DNA of 64,000 nt, taken from NCBI GenBank assembly GCA_026261815.1, contig JAMPIT010000300.1, positions 1,774,501-1,838,500 of the forward strand. Direction: 5' to 3'. The notes beneath the pieces are model-generated. The model was given only the letters and a program-made list of their open reading frames with translations. It ran no database searches and had not been told where the DNA came from. Source of the DNA: Monarcha castaneiventris obscurior (Eukaryota; Chordata; Aves; Passeriformes; Monarchidae). Below are positions 51,634-61,140 of the stretch, in pieces; the stretch's first letter is position 1; every line of letters begins with the position of its first letter. The position numbers and the translations under genes were made by a program.

Positions 51634-51699
51634 GGAATCCGAGCGGGACCAGCCGGGAATCCCAGCGGGACCAGCCTGGAATCCGAGCGGGATCAGCCC
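51634..51699. repeat. 22-bp array, three units
   Basis: Units at 51,634, 51,656 and 51,678 share GGAATCC, GAGCGGGA and CAGCC. Substitutions distinguish each copy. Confidence 0.9.
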
Positions 51700-51852
51700 G
51701 GGGCTGAGGCAGCAGCAGCGCCAGGGGCAGGGAACGGGGCTGAGCCGCTGCTCAGCTGAGGTTTGCTGAGTGAGCCGGGCACTGCAGCCACGGCAGCAGC
51801 GACTGGAAAGGTTCACGGGAGGTCCAGGCGTGTGAGGGAGATGAACTGACAG

Positions 51853-52100
51853 GCTGGGAGAGCTGGGGGTGTTCACCTGGGGAGGAGAAGGCTCCAGGGA
51901 GAGCTCAGAGCCCCTTGCAGGGTCTAAAGGGGCTCCAGGAGAGCTGGAGAGGGACTGGGGACAAGGGCTGGAGGGACAGGACACAGGCAATGGCTTCCCA
52001 CTGCCAGAGGGCAGGGATGGATGGGATATTGGTAAGGAATCGTTCCCTGGGAGGGCGGGCACCACAGAGTGCCCAGAGAAGCTGTGGCTGCTCCTGGAAG
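51853..52100 (+). mobile_element. CR1 LINE fragment, sense, 3' end missing
   Basis: GCTGGGAGAGCTGGGGGTGT, TCACCTGGGGAGGAGAAGGC, TAAAGGGGCTCCAGGAGAGC, GGCAATGGCTTCCCACTGCC, GGATATTGGTAAGGAATCGT and CAGAGAAGCTGTGGCTGCTC. It stops at about 52,100, about 150 bp before the expected 3' terminus, where an antisense CR1 begins. Confidence 0.92.
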
Positions 52101-52585
52101 GTGGCAGGGACACCTCCCTCTGTCCCAGGCTGCTCCAAGCCCCAGTGTCCAGCCTGGCCTTGGGCACTGCCAGGGATCCAGGGGCAGCCACAGCTGCTCT
52201 GGGCACCCTGTGCCAGGGCCTGCCCACCCTCCCAGGGAACAATTCCTTCCCAATATCCCATCCATCCCTGCCCTCTGGCAGTGGGAAGCCATTCCCTGGG
52301 TCCTGTCCCTCCAGCCCTTGGAAATTGTCTCTCTCCATGTTTCCTGTGGCTCCTTCAGGCCCTGCAAGGCCCCAGGGAGGTCACCCCAAAGCTTCTCCTC
52401 TCCAGGCTGAACAATCCCAGCTCTCCCAGCCTTTCCTCCCAGCAGAGCTGCTCCATACCTCTGATCATCCTGGAGCCTCCTCTGGCCTGGCTCCAGCAGC
52501 TCCAGGTCCTTCCTGTGCTGGGCCCCAGGGCTGGGGCAGCTCTGCAGGTGGGGTCTCAGCTGAGGGGGCACAGGGGCAGATTTTA
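52101..52585 (-). mobile_element. CR1 LINE fragment, antisense, 3' tail missing
   Basis: The plus strand starts GTGGCAGGGACACCTCCCTC, then TCCAGCCTGGCCTTGGGCAC, AATTCCTTCCCAATATCCCA, CTCTCCATGTTTCCTGTGGC, AGGTCACCCCAAAGCTTCTC, AACAATCCCAGCTCTCCCAG, TCTGGCCTGGCTCCAGCAGC and GGGGTCTCAGCTGAGGGGGC. About 70 bp of 3' tail (GGAATGGTTTGGGTTGGAAG region) is absent at the junction. With the sense copy to its left it forms a long imperfect inverted repeat. Confidence 0.92.
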
Positions 52586-52589
52586 TCGA

Positions 52590-53255
52590 GGTGCCCTCTC
52601 TTCTCCAGGCTGAGCAGCTTCCTCCAGCCACTCCTCAGCACAGAGATGCTCCACACCATTTTCAATCCCATTTTTCCTGTTGCCCAGGAGAGAAATTTCC
52701 TTTTTGGCCCATCATGAGTTCATTTCCCAACGAGTCTCTGATCAGGGACATTGCCCAAAAGCCTTTTGAAAATCCCAACAGATCCTATTGGCCAGATCCC
52801 CCTGTGCCCATATTGATCCCTTCGGTGAACATCCACGGATTCCTGATGCACAGTTTCTTTCCCCAGACACTGAAGGAACATTTTCCTATTAGAACTCATT
52901 TATTCATGGATCCAACAGCTCCATTTCCATTTTCCTGACACAAAGTCTGACCCACTGCTCTGTGAGACTCCACATCCCATTTAATCCTTAAATAAAATCC
53001 CACACAGACCCCTCAGGCCACATTTGATCCCTTCCCTCACTTTGCCACCGAGCCCATTTCCAGCACGAGGTTTCACATCAGCAGATGGGAAATATCATAT
53101 TTTCTTTCTGTTCCATTTTTTGGGTGAATCTCCCTGGTTCTGGCAATTAGCTCCTATTCACGCTGTCAATTTGCTCTAAATTCCCTCTCCTAATGGCACT
53201 TCCATCTGAATCAATTCCTTTGAATCCCTAATATCACCCTGCAGTGGTACCTGAG
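52590..53255 (-). pseudogene. Ancient CR1 LINE relic with a reverse-transcriptase remnant, antisense
   Basis: The plus strand reads AACGAGTCTCTGATCAGGGA, TTGCCCAAAAGCCTTTTGAA, CATATTGATCCCTTCGGTGA, GTCTGACCCACTGCTCTGTG, GGTGAATCTCCCTGGTTCTG and CAATTTGCTCTAAATTCCC. In outline these match the antisense of the old amniote CR1 ORF2 region. On the minus strand 52,777-52,751 reads W-D-F-Q-K-A-F-G-Q. This is a relic of the conserved (Y)LDFQKAFD block around the first catalytic aspartate of LINE reverse transcriptases. Stops and indels break the frame on both sides. A CCAGGCTGAGCAGC CR1 word at 52,604 suggests the relic starts where the young copy ends. Confidence 0.65.
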
Positions 53256-54110
53256 GCTCAGCCTGCCTTGGGGACCCCACCAGCCCCATTTTCTCCCTCT
53301 TTCCCCTCTCTCTTTAATTCCCTTCCTGACTCTCCAGCTGAGTTCTCCCCCTCCCTCTCTCCCCGGGCCTGGGTTTGTCTCCTGCCAGCCCCGGTGTTTT
53401 CCCAGGATTTACAGCCCGGCTGTGTTCTCAATTAGCAGGTTCCTTCCAGCTTTTGTGGCTTCTAAGTCACAACATTTTCGAGGCTGTGGCAACAGTTTAG
53501 AGACTGCACATGGAAAACAGGTATTAAAACAGGCGTTAACTGCATCGAGATCTCCTCAGCCTCGGAATTCCCAGCTTCTGGGAAGGCTCCACAAGCCTTG
53601 GAGGCAGATGTGGCTTCAGACCACGCTCCCTAAATCACCTCTCCTGAGCATCCCAGGGAACAAAACCCTTCCTGCCTTTCACCCCCTACCTTGGATACTC
53701 CTCTGGGCATCCAGCTGGAAATAAATGTCCTTCCAACCCCTCCCCTGATTTTCCCTCCTCCTTCTCCAGCTCCTCGGGAGTTGGGCAAGGCTGGAGAGCC
53801 CTCTCTGGTCAGATTTACCCCTTTCCCAGGACAAATCCCCTCCAGGATAACGCAGAGCCTGGTGGGAGCAGGAGGGAGTGAGGAATCCTCTGTGGCTGGA
53901 GGCAGCCCGGCCGCCTGTGGAGCTGGGATGAAACATCCTGGAGCAAGGGATGGCTCCCAGAGGGGAGGTTTAGCATCTCAGGCTGGAACTTTGGGCATCC
54001 AGGACCCTCTTTCCCAACCTTCCAGTGGGACTCTGCTGGGATGGCTCCGAGTGTGATCCCTGGGCTGGAACATCAGGGCACTCACTGGGCTGCTGTGGGG
54101 AGGGTTTGGC
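53256..54110. other. Non-coding stretch with one possible element
   Basis: No gene is recognised. 53,280-53,400 is C/T-rich (CTCCCTCTTTCCCCTCTC). The segment 53,425-53,560 is unique and AT-moderate: TCTCAATTAGCAGGTTCC, CTTCTAAGTCACAACATTTT and GGTATTAAAACAGGCG, with a CAATTAG homeodomain core. It may be a weak regulatory element. Confidence 0.4.
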
Positions 54111-54111
54111 T

Positions 54112-54444
54112 TGGAAAGGCATCCCCGGGGCTCTCCCACTGCGGGAACTGACCATGGAAAGGCATCCCCGGGGCTCTCCCACTGCGGGAACTGACCATGG
54201 AAAGGCATCCCCGGGGCTCTCCCACTGCGGGAACTGACCATGGAAAGGCATCCCTGGGGCTCTCCCACTGCGGGAACTGACCATGGAAAGGCATCCCTGG
54301 GGCTCTCCCACTCCGGTAACTGACCATGGAAAGGCATCCCCGGGGCTCTCCCACTCCGGGAACTGACCATGGAAAGGCATCCCTGGGGCTGTCCCACTCC
54401 GGGAACTGACCATGGAAAGGCATCCCCGGGGCTCTCCCACTGCA
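54112..54444. repeat. 43-bp minisatellite, seven units plus a partial
   Basis: Units start at 54,112, 54,155, 54,198, 54,241, 54,284, 54,327, 54,370 and (partial) 54,413. The unit is TGGAAAGGCATCCCCGGGGC then TCTCCCACTGCGGGAACTGACCA in two parts. Variant sites are CCCCGGGG/CCCTGGGG, CACTGCGGG/CACTCCGGG and GGGAACT/GGTAACT. Since 43 leaves remainder one after division by three, the minus strand stays open in several frames (M-P-F-H-G-Q-F-P), an artefact. Confidence 0.97.
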
Positions 54445-54950
54445 GGAATTTGGTGCTGACCATGCACAGAGCTCTGGATCCCCCTGCAGCCTCTGCTGGG
54501 GTCTCTCCCGAGCTGCCAGGCTGATCCTGACCGCAGCTCTGCTCCTGCTGCCTCTCTCCTCTCTCCCTGCCCAGCTTTGTTAGTTCAGGAAATGAAGCTG
54601 AACATCCCTTAGGAAAAGCCTGGAAACTCTGACTCGCTCGGCTTCCCCTGCTGGAGACGGGGCTGGCAAGGCCGGGCGAGGCTCGATGGAGCATTTCGAG
54701 AGGCAGGAGATAAATGCCTGGGAAGATAACAGGGAGTTGTTCACCGTGGTGGGAAAGAGTCCTTGTGAGAGTCCATTCACACCTGAGTGAGGCTGGAATT
54801 GCTGGAATTGTTCGTGACCCTGGAATCGCAGAGCAAACAGGGTGGAAAGGCTGGGGAGCAGCAGAGGCTCGGTCAAGCTCGGCCCTGGGAGGACAGGTGG
54901 CTCAAGCAGTGACCACGAGAAATCCTCCCCTTCGCCCTTCAAGCTCCACT
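54445..54950. other. Non-coding stretch, no recognised feature
   Basis: Unique GC-moderate sequence. No gene, RNA or transposable element is recognised. Confidence 0.42.
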
Positions 54951-54954
54951 TAGA

Positions 54955-55070
54955 GCCAAGCAGGACAAAATTCAGGAGTTGTGACCCACAGCAAAGCCAA
55001 AACCAATTAATCCCGAGGTCGTAAATGCAATTAGGGAAGCGTCCATGGACACAATTCCTGAGGAGAGGGG
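54955..55070. promoter_or_regulatory. Candidate conserved non-coding element (short)
   Basis: GACCCACAGCAAAGCCAAAA, CCAATTAATCCCGAGG and TCGTAAATGCAATTAGGG. Homeodomain CAATTAATC and CAATTAG cores lie 25 bp apart. Short and unique; it may belong with the larger element 160 bp to the right. Confidence 0.35.
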
Positions 55071-55224
55071 GTCAGGACATCCCAGGAATGGGAATTCCCT
55101 CCTTGGCAAGGCGGGTGACGAGAGCTCCGAGCTGGAGCGGGTGGCTTTGCCCAAGCCATTTGGACATCAGGAATGCGAGGGAATGTCTCCGGGTGTTCGC
55201 TCTGCTCCCAAGGCGCTCCAAAGA

Positions 55225-55525
55225 ATAATAGCACTGATCTTGGAGGGATTTCAAGCAGCTGAAATTAGAATGAATGCTGTTTTTAATTTGGACTAACGAG
55301 CTTAAAGAGCAAAATGAAAGACTCCCAGCAATTTTGCAGAGTCAAGACACTTAACACGAAACTGGGGAACATCAGAATCTGATCTTTGCAATGTTTCCCA
55401 TCTGATCTGCAGAGAGAGCAAACAAGCCCCAGTGTTTGAGTCGGATTAAATGGTTAATTATTACTGCTATTGTTGAACTCTGACAGTGTGGCAAATCAGT
55501 GATGGATGGGAGAGAAATAAAGCCG
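55225..55525. promoter_or_regulatory. Candidate conserved non-coding element (about 300 bp)
   Basis: CAGCTGAAATTAGAATGAAT, GCTGTTTTTAATTTGGACTA, ACGAGCTTAAAGAGCAAAAT, CACTTAACACGAAACTGGGG, TCTTTGCAATGTTTCCCATC, GAGTCGGATTAAATGGTTAA, TTATTACTGCTATTGTTGAA and CAGTGTGGCAAATCAGTG. TAAT cores, a Sox-type ATTGTT and a CACTTAA Nkx-type word are spread over one of the longest AT-rich unique blocks in the window. No coding frame. Confidence 0.45.
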
Positions 55526-55810
55526 GGCTGGCTGGGAGCAGCCGGCAGTGCTCGGGAGAGCAGCGCTGCAGCTGGATTTATCCGTGCCACCCCACTGCTC
55601 CCGAGGGACACGGGCACCTTCACAACGGGCCTGCCTGGAGGAGAGGGTGGCCTGGGGGCCAGGCACGGTGTGGGTGTCAACAAAAACCCAAAACGCGAGC
55701 AATACCCACATTTTTTGGGATGCTCCCTGCTCAGCAAAGCTCTGTCCGTGGCACAGAACCCCCCGAGGGATTTGCTGACAATGCTGACATTGTCCCCTGA
55801 GCAGCCACTC
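55526..55810. other. GC-rich spacer between two candidate elements
   Basis: No gene or repeat is recognised. A CAACAAAAACCCAAAACGCG patch lies near 55,680. Confidence 0.4.
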
Positions 55811-55814
55811 TGGT

Positions 55815-56060
55815 GCTGAGTTAAAATTAAAACACCTCCTGCCTGGCCTCAGCAGACTCCAAGGTTTGCTGGGAGAGCATCTGGCCGTATTATCAGAAAA
55901 AAAGTGCAATTACAACAGCGGCGAGGTGCAAAAAGGAAAATAAATGTCCCCAGCTGTGTCACAAAGGCTGTTGATGTGCCAGCTCCTGATGTCTGCAGAG
56001 CCAGGTCTGTGCAGCTGCTGCTTGGCCCCCTCACCCAAAGGGGAAATAAAGGGCTCGGTG
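55815..56060. promoter_or_regulatory. Candidate conserved non-coding element
   Basis: CTGAGTTAAAATTAAAACAC, GGCCGTATTATCAGAAAAAA, AGTGCAATTACAACAGCG, GGTGCAAAAAGGAAAATAAA, TGTCACAAAGGCTGTTGATG and GGGGAAATAAAGGGCTCGG. TGCAATTAC homeodomain, TTATCAG GATA-type and CACAAAGG Tcf/Sox-like words. Unique AT-rich block. Confidence 0.42.
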
Positions 56061-57170
56061 AGGGCGTGGGCACGATGCTGCCCACGGAGGCACCTCGGGT
56101 GCTGGGATTCCTCCTCCTCACACAAGCAGCTCCCGGCTGGCACCGTGGGGCCGTGGCCGAGCAGGTCCCAGTGTCACTGCGTGGCGCGCGCAGCAAGAGG
56201 GCACGGGGACGTGTGATGTGTGGCCATGGGGCAGGAGGGCAGCCCCCAGCACTCCAGCCCTCAAATCCCCTGTGCAGGACCAGGCCTTCATCCCGCTGAT
56301 CCCATAAACCCTTCCTGAACAGGGTCACAGGGTCACTCTCAACGGGATCATCCCCTTGGATGATGGTCCCAGCCTGTTCCAGGGGGAATTCAATTGTTCT
56401 TCCTGTGGAGCTGAGTTAGGTCTGGCAGGAACCTCCAACACTTCCAGCCAGGGCTTGGTGCCTCTCACCACCTTTCGGTGGAGGTTTGTGGCTCAATTTG
56501 TTGCAAGGAAAATGCTTAAAATAAACCTCAGTGCTTCAGGTGGACACCAACATTCCAGGCATTTTCCACTTTGCCAGGACAGCGGTGCTGGGGTGAGATG
56601 AACTTCCAGGTGTTTGGGGAGCTGGGATAACGCCCTGATCACACCCCAAAGGCTCTTTGGGATGTGTTAACCAGCCCGTGCCAGGCCAGGCCACCCCAGG
56701 AATCCCCCCTGGCACTTTTGTCAGGATGGGGAGGAGGCACTTACTGATTTCTTGCAACGAGGATCCGAGCGTGGCTGGAAATCCCTCCCAGCTCCATCCA
56801 CATCCCTTGTCCTTCCCTGACTCCTGAACTCTTCCCTCTTCCAAACACTCCCCAGGAAGCAGAGAGTGCCTGGCCATGGAGCACGGGGAGGGATGAGCCT
56901 GGAGCTGGGGCCCTTCCCACCTTTGGAAGAGGCAGCTCCGAGTGGGGATAGTGCCTGTTCCAGCTTGAGGTGATGCAGAAGCATCTCCATCATCCTGCAA
57001 TCCCTCTTTTTTTCATTCCCAAGCCCTCCTCCAGCCAGGAGCCTCCTCCCTGCTCACATCCAGCTGGGAGAAGCCATCAAGGTGAGGATGGGGAGCCGGG
57101 TGGGACCTGCCAGGCTCTCAGGGCCAGCAGGGAGGGGAGGCTTGAAACAATCCAATTTAGCCGGTGCTGC
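56061..57170. other. Non-coding stretch, no recognised feature
   Basis: No gene is recognised. The segment 56,290-56,560 could be an old unrecognised retroposon, as its syntax (GGAACCTCCAACACTTCC) recalls eroded CR1, but no ordered landmarks are present. Confidence 0.4.
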
Positions 57171-57174
57171 TCCC

Positions 57175-57375
57175 AGGGACATGAATAATGGGAAGCTGAT
57201 GCTAAACTGGAGCCATAATTTTCATACCAGTGCAAACAGATCCAAATTGTGATAAAAGGTTTTCATCTGCCGAGGCTTGGAGAGGCCCCCGCGCGCTGAT
57301 TTACGGCGCCTCTTAATGTCGCGTCTGACAGCGCTTTGCAAACAAAATGTTCTCTCCATAAACTCGCAGAGAGAC
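57175..57375. promoter_or_regulatory. Candidate conserved non-coding element (about 200 bp)
   Basis: GACATGAATAATGGGAAGCT, GAGCCATAATTTTCATACCA, TCCAAATTGTGATAAAAGGT, TTTCATCTGCCGAGGC, GCGCGCTGATTTACGGCGCC, TCTTAATGTCGCGTCTGACA and TGCAAACAAAATGTTCTCTC. GATAAAAG, CATAAT, a TGACAGC Meis-like word and a GCAAACAAAA forkhead-type word occur along with retained CpGs. Strong contrast with the G-rich tract at its right edge. Confidence 0.45.
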
Positions 57376-57425
57376 TTGGGGAGGCTGGGGGAGGGGAGGG
57401 GGGAGGGAAGGGGTGAGGGGATGCT
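57376..57425. repeat. G-rich low-complexity tract
   Basis: GGGGAGGCTGGGGGAGGGGA, GGGGGGAGGGAAGGGGTGAG. Several GGG runs give a potential G-quadruplex. It directly follows an AT-rich candidate element. Confidence 0.85.
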
Positions 57426-60400
57426 GCCGGGGCACTGCTGCTCCAGCTGTTTCCCGATCTTCCCACCAGGGCAGCCGGAGAGGCTGCGGGAAGGCAGAAG
57501 GAAGGTGAGGCTGAGGCTCCAAGGGAAGCATCCATCTCCTCCTGCCCACATCCACGGGATGTCCAAATGGCAATTCCCATCCCGGAGGGGTGTCCAGGCT
57601 GGCTCCTGCTCTCCCGAGTCAGCAGGGGCAGGGAATTGGCTGCTCTGGCTGGGAGCATCCATGGCTTGGCAGGGCCACGCTGCCTTTCTCTGCCTCCTCC
57701 CATGGGAAATGTGCACTCAGCAGGTCTCCTTGAGCCAGGTCCATGCTGGAATTCTGTCGGATGAGTCCTTTCATCCCGGATCACGGCTTTTCTCTCTCCC
57801 CAGACTCTGTGACCAAGCCCGGGAGGATTCGTTATGCTCTTCCTTGGTCTTTCCATCCCCTCTCCCTTCCCTCTGCCACGGGCGCATCACCATCCCTGCC
57901 CCGCCGCCTTCCCCTCCTCCTGCCGGACCCAGACAGGGAGCGGGGAGCCACATCCCCAGGGAAAAGCTCTCCAGAGCGGACGGGAGGGCTCCCAGAGCCC
58001 AGCAGGAGAGCCCGGGCAGGGCTCTGGGTGCGCCGCTCCAGGGCCGGGAACGGAGCCCGGCAGGGATGCCGCGTTCCTTGGGAAGCGGGCTGAGGAAGCA
58101 GGAGCTGCAGGCTGATGGATCACAGCCCCCGGGCGTCGGAGCACGCAGATCTGCTGCAGTTTGCACCAGTGGAAGCTTTCTCAGCCTGCTTGGCTCCCTT
58201 CCCGGAGATAATGAGCTGCAGTAATTGAGCCCGGAGGTCAGGAATGTGCGGCTCGCTGCTGCCAGAGAGGAGAGGGCACTGTCTTGTGCGCAGGGAAGCT
58301 TGGCGGAGGTGATGTCGTGTCTCCATGGATATCGGGATGTCGAGCAGCGAGGACCAGGAAATGTGGGAAGAGCGGTGCCAGGCGACCAGGGAGTGGGCAC
58401 TCAGGTGTTGCCTCCCGGTGGGGGCAGAGCCTGCGGGATCCCGGGGTCCGGCCGGCGGCTCCGGGCTTTGGCAGGAGCTGTGGCCCTGGGTGGCAGAAGA
58501 GAGGCGGCCTGGTGCTGTTCCTGGATCCCCTGTGCTCCCTGCCAGCTCCAGGCCAAGCTGGGATCTCATCCTGCTTTTCCCGTGCGGAGCCCGGAGCGGA
58601 GCTCTGCTGCTCACGCTCAGCTTCCCCTGCCAGGTGCCACCCTCCTCTGCTGGCACAAAAAGGACAAGGCCCAGCTCGGTTTTGGGGTAAAGCCCCGTGT
58701 CCTGCAGCTCAAACTGGAACCGCTGCCTCCTGCCCCGTGTTCCCCAGTGCCCGTGGGGTGCTGGATCAAACCCCCCACCCCGAGGAGGATGGCAAAGAGC
58801 ACAAACCCCGCACGTGTTTCCATCCGAGGGAATTCCCAGTGCACCTGCTCCCGGAGCCGCTGGCTGGGAGGGCAGAGCGGAGACCCCCGGAGCCCTGCCA
58901 CGGCCTCCCCGAGCCTGGCACCACCCCAGCCCCGCTCCTTCCTGAGCAGCACAGCAGCTCCCCACAACAGCCCCTGAGGACAGGCCTGCAACCCCTTCAG
59001 GAGCTGGCTCCAAAGGAATTTCCCAGGTTTTTACCACAATTGCTCTTCCCCCCTCACCCCCTCATTCCCTCTTTCCAGCTGCCTGGCTCCAGCACTCCCC
59101 AGCTCCGAGGTTTTCCCTCTCTTCGGCCTCAGTTTCATGACTTCAAGAGGGTTTTTTGCTGCCTTTTGGTCGCTGCTTGGTGTGAGAATTCAATGTCCAT
59201 AAAGCTCCCGCTCTGCTGGGCTCTGCTGGGTCCCTGATTAGAAAGAGCTCCTTTATCCCCACACCAAATGAACCAAACTTCACCATTCCAACCTCCCCCT
59301 CCCGGGAATGCCTGGGGGTCCCTGCCACACTGGGAGAGCCTTTGAAAATCCTGCATTTCAAGCAGCCACACTGCTGCTTTCATCGCCGGGGTCACGGCTC
59401 CTACCAAGAGTTATCAGTGTGCCTTTCTCCAGCCCTGAAAGCTCTCTCACCTAATGTTCTGTCAGTTTGTGTTTGGGAAGCATTTCCTATGGATTTGCTG
59501 CTGCCAGGGAGAGTTTTCCCTGGAGTGGGGCTCACGGTGTCCTTTGGCTCTGCCCCTGGCTGGAGGGATCTCTGAGGGGCTCTGGGTCTGGGGATCTGAG
59601 AGGAAAAAATCAGCGGGATGGATTTCCCTGGGTCCTGGATTCCCAGGAGGGGGGCTCAGGGCTCCTCCCAGGGATATTGGGACAAACAGGCAGCGGTGCC
59701 AGCAGCTCCAAGGCACAAAGTGCAGCCTGACCCCCATGCCAGGGCTGTTCCCATCCCCACTGGAGTGTTGAGGTTCCCTCCCCATGGGGTTTGTACCCAG
59801 GGCTGCCAATTCCTGCCCCACAGGGCTGAGAATCCCTGCTCCAGCCGGGCTTTTCCCACCCTGCTTGGGACAGCCTCATCCTGCTTGGGAAGCAGCTCCT
59901 GCTCTTTGTTCCCTGTGCTTTCCGCAGTCAGGAGCAGATTCCTGCTCTCCCCTCTCCACACCTCAGCCAGTTTTGCCCAGCGAGAGGGAGCTGGCAGCTC
60001 CTGGGATCCCACAGGAAGGACTTGGCAGATCCAGGGAAGCGGTGGCAGGTCCTGTCGCCTCTGGGACGATCCAGGTTTGCTGCTCTTTTCCAATGTTTCC
60101 TTCCAAGACTCAGCTGGTGCCACCACAGCTGCACCTCCAAGGCTGTTGTCTGACCCCCCCAGGCTCCACACAAAGTCCTGCCACGTTCCCAGGAGGGATC
60201 CCTCTCCTTGCGGATCCCTGAGAGCACAAGGGGGTGGTTTATGGCCCAAAGAATGCAGGGTTTTCTCCTGGCTCAGCCGAATGTGTGATCCCGTCCAAGG
60301 GTGGCCCCAGGGACCTCGTCTAACCCATTTCCAGATCTCACCCTCCTCTGATCCCTGCTAAATCCACATCCTCAGGCGTTCCTTGTGGCCACGAGTCCCT

Positions 60401-60600
60401 CCAGCTACGCTTTTGCTGTACATAGGAAACTGATTCCTTTTATCTGCTTTAATTAGGAGCCTTCTGCCTTCTTGCTCTGGCACTTTCCTTTCCACTTGGA
60501 GAGAAGGGGAAAGGGGGATGGGGCTGCTCATGGCACCTGTGATGGAGAGGTACCTGCACCACATCCCCAGCCAGCATCTCCTCCCCACAGAGAGTGATCC
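57426..60600. other. Long GC-rich non-coding stretch
   Basis: No gene, RNA or transposable element is recognised in about 3.2 kb. Frames of 247-317 residues exist on both strands and in more than one frame (for example 58,120-59,037 minus and 58,284-59,237 plus overlap fully). That argues for low stop density from high GC rather than coding. CpG is moderately frequent at 57,950-58,150 and 58,370-58,500. Confidence 0.45.
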
Positions 60601-60602
60601 CA

Positions 60603-61140
60603 GTCATGGAATCATGGAATGATTTGGGTGGGAAGGGAGCTTAAATCCCATCCAATGCCACCCCTGCCATGGGCAGGGACACCTCCCACTGTCCCAGGCT
60701 GCTCCAAGCCCCAATGTCCAGCCTGGCCTTGGGCACTGCCAGGGATCCAGGGGCAGCCACAGCTGCTCTGGGCACCCTGTGCCAGGGCCTGCCCACCCTC
60801 ACAGGGAACAATTCCTTCCCAATATCCCATCCAGCCCTGCCCTCTGGCAGTGGGAAGCCACTCCCTGTGTCCTGTCCCTCCATCCCTTGTCCACAGTCTC
60901 TCTCCATGTTTCCTGTGGCTCCTTCAGGCCCTGCAAGGCCCCAGTGAGGTCACCCCAAAGCTTCTCCTCTCCAGGCTGAACACCCCCAGCTCTCCCAGCC
61001 TTTCCTCCCAGCAGAGCTGCTCCATCCCTCTGCTCATCCTGGAGCTTCCTCTGGCCTGGCTCCAGCAGCTCCAGGTCCTTCCTGTGCTGGGCCCCAGGAC
61101 TGGGGCAGCTCTGCAGGTGGGGTCTCAGCTGAGCAGGACA
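60603..61140 (-). mobile_element. CR1 LINE 3' region, antisense, with intact tail
   Basis: The plus strand starts GTCATGGAATCATGGAATGA, TTTGGGTGGGAAGGGAGCTT, then CACCCCTGCCATGGGCAGGG, GTCCAGCCTGGCCTTGGGCA, TCCCTGTGTCCTGTCCCTCC, TCTCTCCATGTTTCCTGTGG, AGGTCACCCCAAAGCTTCTC, CACCCCCAGCTCTCCCAGCC and GGTGGGGTCTCAGCTGAGC. It is about 540 bp, well preserved, with two ATCATGGA tail repeats. Confidence 0.96.

Noticed and set aside
58120..59240. Minus frame of 305 and plus frame of 317 residues
   Set aside because: They occupy the same DNA on opposite strands with no recognisable domain.
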